Source: Pseudomonadota bacterium
Lineage (GTDB): Bacteria > Pseudomonadota > Gammaproteobacteria > Burkholderiales > Ferrovaceae
NCBI GenBank assembly: GCA_021804705.1
Contig: JAJZHC010000052.1
Coordinates: 1 to 8,656, forward strand
Length of the DNA: 8,656 nt
Reading direction: 5' to 3'
Part shown: piece by piece, positions 1-5,835 of the stretch
Numbering within the stretch: position 1 is the stretch's first letter
How the letters are laid out: every line of letters begins with the position of its first letter
The notes under the pieces: model-generated
Database searches by the model: none
What the model saw: only the letters and a program-made list of their open reading frames with translations
Told to the model about the DNA's origin: nothing
Made by a program: the position numbers and the translations under genes

Positions 1-558
1 CAGGTCGGCACCATCCACGTTGGACACGAAATGCAGTGCAAGGGGGCGGCAGTCGGCGGGCAGGGCGGCTGTGACCATGGCCGGCCCCAGGTCCGATCCG
101 CCAATGCCGATGTTGACCACATCCGTGATGGGTCTGCCGGTGTACCCCAGCCACCGGCCCTGGCGTACCGCGTCGGAAAATTCACGCATCTGCTGCAGCA
201 CGCGCCGAACGCCGGGCATGACATCCGCGCCATCAAGCATGACGGGTTGCCCGGACCGGTTGCGCAGGGCGGTGTGCAGAGCGGCTCGATGTTCGGTGAC
301 ATTGACCTTGTCGCCATTCAACAGGCAGGTGATGTTTTCCGGCAGTCGGGCTTGGGAGGCGAGGTCCAGCAGGAGTGACAGGGTCTGTTCCGTGATGCGG
401 TTTTTGGAGTAATCCAGCATGAGGGGACCGGCATGCAGGGTAAAGCGGCTGAAGCGGTCCGGGTCCGTTGCAAAGAGTTCGCGCAGATGTTGCGTTTTAA
501 TGGTGTGCTGATGCTGCGCCAAAGCCAGCCACGCGGGGGATTGTGTCAGTGAGGACAT
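1..558 (-). CDS. pgi: Glucose-6-phosphate isomerase, N-terminal part (cut by window edge)
   Basis: This is the first 186 codons of a phosphoglucose isomerase, the cytoplasmic enzyme that interconverts glucose-6-phosphate and fructose-6-phosphate. Read on the minus strand it begins MSSLTQSPAWLALAQ. Around residues 83-93 it has NGDKVNVTEHR, the family's conserved N-terminal segment. Residues 149-157 give IGIGGSDLG, the sugar-phosphate-binding signature, followed by HFVSNVDGADL at 176-186, where the window ends. The known family is about 550 residues, so roughly two thirds lies beyond the left edge. The ATG at 558-556 directly follows the glgB stop codon, and a TGGAG ribosome site sits 9 nt upstream inside the last codons of glgB. 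In context it joins glucose-6-phosphate released from glycogen (or needed for it) to glycolysis and gluconeogenesis. No frameshift is seen. Identification is secure, but completeness cannot be judged. Confidence 0.96.
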   Translation of the reverse strand, partial: MSSLTQSPAWLALAQHQHTIKTQHLRELFATDPDRFSRFTLHAGPLMLDYSKNRITEQTLSLLLDLASQARLPENITCLLNGDKVNVTEHRAALHTALRNRSGQPVMLDGADVMPGVRRVLQQMREFSDAVRQGRWLGYTGRPITDVVNIGIGGSDLGPAMVTAALPADCRPLALHFVSNVDGADL

Positions 559-2730
559 CTAGCACGACTCCAGGATGAGGCCTGCCAGGGGAGGCAGGGT
601 CAGGGTCAAAGAACAGGGTTGTCCGTTCCACGGCATTGCAATGGCGTGCAGCCCCGATCCATTGCCAAGGTTGCTGCCCCCGTAATGGGTCGAGTCGCTG
701 TTGATCAGTTCCCGGTACTGGCCTTCATTGGGAACGCCCAGCCGGTGCGCCGTTCGTGGCACGGGCGTGAAGTTGAGCGCCACCACCAGCTGGGCGCCAG
801 AGCGACTGCGGCGCACGAAACTCAGTATGGACTGGTCTGCATTATCGCAATCCACCCAGATGAAGCCGCTGGATTCGAAGTCGAGATCGTGCAAAGCCGG
901 GTGCTGACGGTACTGACGGTTGAGGTCGCGACACAGATGCTGGATGCCCTGGTGCCAGTGCGTCTCCAGCAAGGACCAGTCAAGACCGGACTTGACCTGC
1001 CATTCGCGACCTTGTCCGAACTCGTTCCCCATGAAGTTGAGCTTCTTGCCAGGGCTTGTCATCTGGTAGGTCAGCAGTAGGCGCAGGTTGGCAAAGCGCT
1101 GCCATGTGTCACCCGGCATCTTGTCGAGCAGGGAGTGCTTGCCGTGAACCACTTCATCGTGAGAAAAGGGCAGAACGAAGTTTTCGGTGTAGGCATACAG
1201 CTGAAAGAATGTCAGGTCGCGGTGATGGTGGCGGCGATGTACCGGGTTGCGCGAGAAATAGCGCAGGGTGTCGTTCATCCAACCCATGTTCCATTTCATG
1301 GAAAAACCCAGTCCGCCCAGGTAGATGGGGCGCGACACCATGGGCCAGGAGGTGGATTCCTCGGCGATGGTGAGCGCTCCGGGAAACTGCTCATGTACCA
1401 TCAGGTTGACCTCGCGAATGAAGGACAGGGCGTCAAGGTTTTCCCGCCCGCCATGCACGTTGGGCAGCCATTCACCAGGCTTGCGCGAATAGTCGAGGTA
1501 GAGCATGGAGGCCACGGCGTCAACGCGCAGGCCGTCAATATGAAATTCGGACAACCAGTAGTGGGCATTGCCAATCAGAAAGCCGCGCACTTCGTTGCGC
1601 CCGTAGTTGAAGATGTAGGTGCCCCAGTCCTGATGCTCGCCCAGACGAGGATCTTCATGTTCATACAGGGCGCTGCCATCAAAGCGCGCCAGGGCGAAGT
1701 CATCTTTGGGAAAGTGTCCGGGCACCCAGTCGAGGATGACGCCGATGCCAGCACCGTGACAGCGGTCCACGAAGGCACGAAAGTCATCAGGTTCGCCATA
1801 ACGGCTTGTCACGCCGTAATAGCCGGTGGTCTGGTAACCCCAGGATTCGTCGAGGGGATGTTCGCTGATTGGCATCAGTTCAATGTGGGTGTAACCCATC
1901 TCCAGAACGTAAGGCAGTAACAGATCGGCCAGTTCCCGATAATTGTAAAAATCCCGGTTGGCAGGTTGCTTCCATGAGCCCAGATGGACCTCGTAAATGT
2001 TCATGGGCGCGTGCAACCAGTCCGAGCGGGCGCGTTGCGCCATCCATGCCGCATCCTGCCAGACAAACCGGCCTTCGGGGCATATCCGGGCGGCCGTGCC
2101 TGGTCGCAGTTCAAAAGCGGATCCGTAGGGATCGGTCTTGACCATGATGGCACCATGATGGCGATTTCGTATTTCAAATTTATACAGGGCCCCCAGCGGC
2201 AAGCCCGGGATGAAAACCTCCCAGATGCCGCTGATGCTGCGCACGCGCATGGGATGTTGTCGCCCGTCCCAGTGGTTGAAATCGCCCACGACACTCACGC
2301 GTTCGGCGTTGGGTGCCCAGACGGCAAAGCGAATGCCGGCTACTTCCTGGTGCGTGCAGGGGTGGGCACCAAGAACGCGGTATAGCTGTTGCAGGCGTCC
2401 TTCCTGAAACAGGTACAGGTCATGGTCGCTGATCAATGGCAGGAAAGAATAGACATCAAATGTTTCAATTTGGCGTCCGTTTTCCGTGTAGCGTATGCGG
2501 CACGGCGACTGCGGGGCGGTAGGGCCACGCCACAGGTAGAGCCCCAGCTCGTGAATTTTCGGCACCGGCTCCCATTGAGTGGTGAACAGTTCCAGCGCGC
2601 TGGCGTGCGGCAGGAACACGCGCAACTGCCATTCCTGTCCGTTATGATGCAGGCCCAGTGTGCTGAAAGGGTCGTGGTGCCTGGCTTCCAGGATGGCCTG
2701 CTGTAATGGATCCGTTATTTTTTTGGGCAT
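559..2730 (-). CDS. glgB: 1,4-alpha-glucan (glycogen) branching enzyme, GH13
   Basis: This cytoplasmic enzyme cuts alpha-1,4 glucan chains and rejoins the piece through an alpha-1,6 bond, making glycogen branches. The 723-residue protein has the usual bacterial length. An N-terminal beta domain spans about 10-110 (with EARHHDPFSTLG at 15-26), a CBM48-type domain about 128-210 (FAVWAPNAERVSVVGDFN), the GH13 barrel about 245-600, and a C-terminal beta domain to the end. By recalled alignment with the E. coli enzyme every key residue is present one position earlier: D334 and H339 (DWVPGH), R402 and nucleophile D404 (GLRVDAV), acid/base E457 (IAEES), and H524 and D525 (SHDEVVHGK). Start M1 (MPKKITDPLQQ) is set by the family N-terminus; no in-frame alternative ATG, GTG or TTG was seen in the codons just upstream. 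No good Shine-Dalgarno precedes it. It is the first gene of the leftward arm and abuts pgi with no spacer. Confidence 0.98.
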   Translation of the reverse strand: MPKKITDPLQQAILEARHHDPFSTLGLHHNGQEWQLRVFLPHASALELFTTQWEPVPKIHELGLYLWRGPTAPQSPCRIRYTENGRQIETFDVYSFLPLISDHDLYLFQEGRLQQLYRVLGAHPCTHQEVAGIRFAVWAPNAERVSVVGDFNHWDGRQHPMRVRSISGIWEVFIPGLPLGALYKFEIRNRHHGAIMVKTDPYGSAFELRPGTAARICPEGRFVWQDAAWMAQRARSDWLHAPMNIYEVHLGSWKQPANRDFYNYRELADLLLPYVLEMGYTHIELMPISEHPLDESWGYQTTGYYGVTSRYGEPDDFRAFVDRCHGAGIGVILDWVPGHFPKDDFALARFDGSALYEHEDPRLGEHQDWGTYIFNYGRNEVRGFLIGNAHYWLSEFHIDGLRVDAVASMLYLDYSRKPGEWLPNVHGGRENLDALSFIREVNLMVHEQFPGALTIAEESTSWPMVSRPIYLGGLGFSMKWNMGWMNDTLRYFSRNPVHRRHHHRDLTFFQLYAYTENFVLPFSHDEVVHGKHSLLDKMPGDTWQRFANLRLLLTYQMTSPGKKLNFMGNEFGQGREWQVKSGLDWSLLETHWHQGIQHLCRDLNRQYRQHPALHDLDFESSGFIWVDCDNADQSILSFVRRSRSGAQLVVALNFTPVPRTAHRLGVPNEGQYRELINSDSTHYGGSNLGNGSGLHAIAMPWNGQPCSLTLTLPPLAGLILESC
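568..572 (-). promoter_or_regulatory. Ribosome binding site of pgi inside the glgB 3' end
   Basis: The minus strand reads TGGAG here, 9 nt before the pgi ATG at 558. It lies within the codons for the last residues of GlgB (Leu-Glu-Ser-Cys). This supports the chosen pgi start and means pgi translation starts on the glgB message. Confidence 0.65.
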
Positions 2731-2767
2731 GTTTCGAGGCTTGTGGCCAAACTCCCGTATTAAATCA

Positions 2768-2773
2768 ATTATA
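2768..2773 (-). promoter_or_regulatory. Candidate -10 box for the glgB-pgi operon
   Basis: Read on the minus strand these bases are also TATAAT, sharing four base pairs with the glgC -10 box. The start would fall near 2761, leaving a leader of about 30 nt before the glgB ATG. The bases 16-18 bp upstream (around 2790-2797, CAGCGC on this strand) do not resemble a -35 box. Confidence 0.45.
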
Positions 2774-2775
2774 AT
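2770..2775 (+). promoter_or_regulatory. Candidate -10 box for the glgC operon
   Basis: A perfect sigma70 -10 hexamer TATAAT on the plus strand. It would place the transcript start near 2782 and give a leader of about 53 nt before the glgC ATG. The best upstream match, TTGTGG at 2741-2746, is 23 bp away, which is too far for a normal -35 box. The promoter call therefore rests on the -10 box and position alone. Confidence 0.5.
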
Positions 2776-2822
2776 GGCTCAAATTATCACGCGCTGCCAT
2801 TGCGTTCATGATCTCATTTTCT

Positions 2823-2828
2823 GAGGAG
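2823..2828 (+). promoter_or_regulatory. Ribosome binding site of glgC
   Basis: GAGGAG lies 7 nt before the ATG at 2836, a strong Shine-Dalgarno at good spacing. It fixes the glgC start. Confidence 0.8.
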
Positions 2829-2835
2829 TGCAGAC

Positions 2836-4116
2836 ATGTTTCCCCGCGACATTGCATCTGAGCGGTTTATCAGCGTGCTCACCAAGAACGCGGTGGCCTT
2901 GATTCTGGCAGGGGGCCGGGGCAGCCGGCTGAAGGATCTCACCAAGTGGCGCGCCAAGCCAGCGTTGCTTTTTGGTGGAAAATTCCGCATCATCGATTTC
3001 CCGCTTTCCAACTGCATTAATTCTGGCATTCGCCGCATTGGGGTCGTTACCCAGTACAAGGCTCACAGCCTCATCCAGCATATCCAGCATGGCTGGAGTT
3101 TCATGCGCGCAGAATTCAACGAGTTCGTTGAACTGCTTCCCGCACAGCAGCGCATCCAGGAAGAATGGTACAAGGGCACGGCCGATGCGGTGTTCCAGAA
3201 CATCGACATCCTGCGCTCGCACAACCCCGAACACGTCATCATCCTGGCGGGCGACCATATTTACAAAATGGATTACGGCATGATGCTGGCGGCGCATGTC
3301 AGTGCCGAGGCGGACATGACCATCGGCTGTCTGACCGTGCCGCTGGAGGATGCCTCAGCTTTCGGTGTCATGACGGTAGACGAGAATGATCGCATCATCG
3401 CCTTTGACGAGAAGCCGCAGCAGCCAACGCCCCTGCCCGACGAACCGGGCAAGGCTCTCGTCAGCATGGGCATCTATGTGTTTAACACCAAGTTCCTGTA
3501 CGAACAGTTGATTCGCGATGCCTACGATCCCCACTCCAGGCATGATTTTGGCCAGGACATCATTCCATGGCTGGTGCCGCGCTACCGTGTCTTTGCCCAT
3601 CGTTTTGACGAAAGTTGCGTGGGCGCACCTGAAACCGAACCCTACTGGCGTGATGTGGGTACCATTGACGCCTACTGGGAAGCCAACATGGAGATGACCA
3701 AGGTCATTCCGGATCTCAATCTATACGATAATTCCTGGCCTATCTGGACTTACCAGGAACAGTTTCCTCCTGCCAAATTCGTTTTTGACGACGAAGGCCG
3801 GCGCGGCTGTGCCGTGGATTCACTGGTTTCCGGTGGTTCCATCGTGAGCGGCGCATCGGTGCGGCGCTCAGTGCTGTTTTTCGATGTTCACGTCAATGCC
3901 TACAGCCGGGTGGAGGACAGCGTCATCCTGCCCAACGCGCGCATTGGCGAGCGCGTTGCGCTCAGACGCGTCATTGTGGACCGTGGGTGCATCATTCCGG
4001 ACGGCCTGGAGGTGGGTTTTGACATCGAGCAGGATCGCAAGCGCTTTTATGTTTCCGAGAAGGGGGTCACACTGATTACACCGGACATGCTCAACCAAAG
4101 CCGATATCCCACCTGA
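2836..4116 (+). CDS. glgC: Glucose-1-phosphate adenylyltransferase (ADP-glucose pyrophosphorylase)
   Basis: The enzyme makes ADP-glucose and pyrophosphate from ATP and glucose-1-phosphate, the committed and normally allosterically controlled step of bacterial glycogen synthesis. It has 426 residues, close to E. coli GlgC (431). The nucleotidyltransferase domain opens with LILAGGRGSRLKDL (22-35). D140 in LAGDHIYK matches the catalytic aspartate (E. coli D142), and K193 in FDEKP matches the glucose-1-phosphate lysine (E. coli K195). YWRDVGTIDAYW (270-281) is typical of the family. From about 330 the left-handed beta-helix follows (SLVSGGSIVSGASV), ending in RRVIVDRGCIIPDG. One difference stands out: W38 occupies the position of E. 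coli K39, the fructose-1,6-bisphosphate activator residue, with a lysine one place earlier. The start has a strong ribosome site. glgC leads the rightward operon, and the next gene begins 4 nt after its stop. Confidence 0.97.
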   Translation: MFPRDIASERFISVLTKNAVALILAGGRGSRLKDLTKWRAKPALLFGGKFRIIDFPLSNCINSGIRRIGVVTQYKAHSLIQHIQHGWSFMRAEFNEFVELLPAQQRIQEEWYKGTADAVFQNIDILRSHNPEHVIILAGDHIYKMDYGMMLAAHVSAEADMTIGCLTVPLEDASAFGVMTVDENDRIIAFDEKPQQPTPLPDEPGKALVSMGIYVFNTKFLYEQLIRDAYDPHSRHDFGQDIIPWLVPRYRVFAHRFDESCVGAPETEPYWRDVGTIDAYWEANMEMTKVIPDLNLYDNSWPIWTYQEQFPPAKFVFDDEGRRGCAVDSLVSGGSIVSGASVRRSVLFFDVHVNAYSRVEDSVILPNARIGERVALRRVIVDRGCIIPDGLEVGFDIEQDRKRFYVSEKGVTLITPDMLNQSRYPT

Positions 4117-4120
4117 ACCT

Positions 4121-5827
4121 GTGAGCGCTTCCCGAAAACTCCGCCTGGTGCTGTGCTGGCACATGCATCAGCCGGATTACCGTAACAGCCTCGATGGCCG
4201 GTTCGAGTTGCCATGGACTTACCTCCATGCCATCAAGGATTACACGGACATGGCCTGGCACCTCGAACAGCACCCGGACATGGCCTGTGTGGTCAACTTC
4301 GTGCCCTCGCTGGTAGAGCAGCTGGAGGATTACTGCAATCAGTTCAAGACCGGGGCGGTGCGCGATCCCTTGCTGGCCCTGCTGGCCAGGCCCACGATGG
4401 AAGACCTGACCGACGAAGAGCGTCAGCTCATTCTCAGTGCCTGTTACCGCAGCAATTTCTCCAAGATGATCGAGCCCTTTCCGGCCTACCATCGCCTGTA
4501 CAAAACCCTGACGGCATTGACCGATCAGGAGCCTGACCTGCAGCACTACCTGTCGCACCGTTATCTGGCGGATCTGCTGGTGTGGTACCACCTTGCCTGG
4601 ATGGGTGAGAGTGTGCGGCGCGCCAACGAACTGGTGCAGCGTTTGATGAAACAGGGCAGCCTGTTCACCGATGCAGACCGCAAGGCATTGTTTGTACTCA
4701 TCGGCGAATTGATCCGGAAGATCATTCCCCGTTATCGCGCCCTGCAAAACGACGCGCGCATCGAACTCTCCACCACGCCCTTCTATCACCCCATCCTGCC
4801 CCTGTTGCTGGATTTTGGCTCGGCACGCGAAGCCATGCCTGAAATGGCCTTGCCCGCTGCCCGCGAATATCCGGGTGGCATGCTGCGCGCCCAGGAGCAG
4901 GTCCGACACGGGCTTGCGCGTCACCTGCACTATTTCGGGCAGAAGGCGTGTGGTGTGTGGCCGGCGGAGGGCGGGGTGTCAGGCCAGGCTCTGGAAGTGC
5001 TGGCTAGCCAGGGATGCCACTGGAGCGCCACGGGAGAGAGTGTGCTCGTCAACAGCCTCAGCAAGGATCGCAGTGAACCGCTCCCCGAGCGCACGACTTA
5101 CCTCTACCACCCGTATCGGTATCGCACGCCCCAGGGAGATATGACCTGTTTTTTCCGGGACGACCGCCTGTCGGACAAGATTGGTTTCGAATACGCCACC
5201 TGGGACAGCTACGATGCCGTCAGCGATTTCATCAATGCGCTGGAAGGCATCTATACTGCCACTGATGAAGCGTCAGACCCCGTGGTCAGCATCATCCTCG
5301 ATGGCGAGAACGCCTGGGAATACTATCCCTATAACGGCTATTATTTTCTCAGTGGCCTGTATCAGGCCCTGCAGTCCCATCCTTTCATTGTCACGACCAC
5401 TTTTTCGGATTGCGTGGGTGATGGCAAGGTAGCCATTCCCGAGTTGGAGCATCTCGTGTCCGGCAGCTGGGTCTATGGCACTTTCAGCACCTGGATTGGC
5501 AACCCGGACAAGAATGCCGCCTGGGATCTTCTGGTTGATGCCAAAGTGCACTACGACCGCGTCGTGGCCAGCGGTCAACTGACGCCCGACGAGTACCAGC
5601 AGGCCACACGCCAGCTCAGCATTTGTGAGGGCTCGGACTGGTTCTGGTGGTTTGGCGATTACAATGCAGCCGAGAGCGTGCAGTCCTTTGACCGGCTGTA
5701 CCGGCTCAATCTGCGTAATCTCTATGCGTTGTTGCATGTGCAGGCCCCAGAAACACTCCTGCGTCCTGTGAGCAGGGGAAGCGATCATACCGATGCCGGC
5801 GGCGCCATGCGTCGCGCCAGCGAGTAA
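4121..5827 (+). CDS. GH57 alpha-amylase/amylopullulanase-type glycoside hydrolase
   Basis: A 568-residue family 57 retaining glycosidase, probably cytoplasmic since no signal peptide is seen. The family's conserved regions can be read in order: CWHMHQPDY (12-20), ELSTTPFYHPILPLL (215-229), GVWPAEGGVS (278-287) with E283 as likely nucleophile, LDGENAWEYY (393-402) with D394 as likely acid/base, and SGSWVYGTFSTWIGNPDK (447-464). EGSDWFWWFGDYN (503-515) is also typical. These motifs match the amylopullulanase-like branch of GH57 better than the glucanotransferase branch. It may therefore cut alpha-1,4 and possibly alpha-1,6 bonds of glycogen, but specificity cannot be read from sequence. The start is GTG at 4121: the frame is closed by a TGA at 4073, no other ATG, GTG or TTG lies between, and the next GTG (residue 10) leaves almost nothing before the HQP strand. 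No ribosome site is visible, so translation is probably coupled to glgC. The C-terminal tail after about 550 is polar and looks disordered. Confidence 0.9.
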   Translation: MSASRKLRLVLCWHMHQPDYRNSLDGRFELPWTYLHAIKDYTDMAWHLEQHPDMACVVNFVPSLVEQLEDYCNQFKTGAVRDPLLALLARPTMEDLTDEERQLILSACYRSNFSKMIEPFPAYHRLYKTLTALTDQEPDLQHYLSHRYLADLLVWYHLAWMGESVRRANELVQRLMKQGSLFTDADRKALFVLIGELIRKIIPRYRALQNDARIELSTTPFYHPILPLLLDFGSAREAMPEMALPAAREYPGGMLRAQEQVRHGLARHLHYFGQKACGVWPAEGGVSGQALEVLASQGCHWSATGESVLVNSLSKDRSEPLPERTTYLYHPYRYRTPQGDMTCFFRDDRLSDKIGFEYATWDSYDAVSDFINALEGIYTATDEASDPVVSIILDGENAWEYYPYNGYYFLSGLYQALQSHPFIVTTTFSDCVGDGKVAIPELEHLVSGSWVYGTFSTWIGNPDKNAAWDLLVDAKVHYDRVVASGQLTPDEYQQATRQLSICEGSDWFWWFGDYNAAESVQSFDRLYRLNLRNLYALLHVQAPETLLRPVSRGSDHTDAGGAMRRASE

Positions 5828-5828
5828 C

Positions 5829-5833
5829 AAGGA
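5829..5833 (+). promoter_or_regulatory. Ribosome binding site of the second GH57 gene (short spacing)
   Basis: AAGGA lies just after the preceding TAA stop and only 2 nt before the ATG at 5836, closer than usual. The start is still supported by the family N-terminus, where LLFGVHAHQPVGNF begins a few residues in. Reinitiation by ribosomes finishing the upstream gene is likely. Confidence 0.5.
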
Positions 5834-5835
5834 CC

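Larger units (their letters stand above)
2731..2835. promoter_or_regulatory. Divergent promoter region between glgB and glgC
   Basis: This 105-bp segment is the only sizeable non-coding stretch in the window and separates two divergently transcribed genes. Its centre (about 2758-2790) is clearly AT-rich against GC-rich flanks. It contains overlapping TATAAT boxes for both directions and a direct repeat AATTAT at 2767-2772 and 2782-2787, 15 bp apart. I see no convincing TTGACA-like -35 box at 16-18 bp spacing for either direction. That would suit an activator-dependent or otherwise regulated promoter pair, but this is inference. No riboswitch or attenuator hairpin is evident. Confidence 0.75.

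Noticed and set aside
31..378. Plus-strand open frames at the left edge
   Set aside because: The minus strand gives an uninterrupted, strongly conserved Pgi N-terminus over the same bases.
1135..1920. Long plus-strand open frame (261 codons) opposite glgB
   Set aside because: It is wholly antisense to a confirmed GH13 gene, has no recognisable domain, and is explained by the GC-rich codon pattern of the opposite strand.
2741..2746. TTGTGG as a -35 box for glgC
   Set aside because: The spacer to the TATAAT is 23 bp, outside the usual 16-18 bp range.
2762..2775. IHF-like site (ATCAA followed by an AT-rich tract) in the divergent region
   Set aside because: The second half of the consensus (TTR at the right spacing) is not matched. 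The AT-richness is explained by the overlapping -10 boxes.
2808..2861. Possible 17-codon upstream reading frame in the glgC leader overlapping the glgC start
   Set aside because: Its ATG has no ribosome site, the predicted peptide has no regulatory pattern such as repeated codons, and the strong GAGGAG site serves the glgC ATG.
4091..4930. Long minus-strand open frame (279 codons) opposite the first GH57 gene and the end of glgC
   Set aside because: It crosses two real genes in antisense, shows no known motif, and has no ribosome site that I could see. It is most likely a shadow frame.
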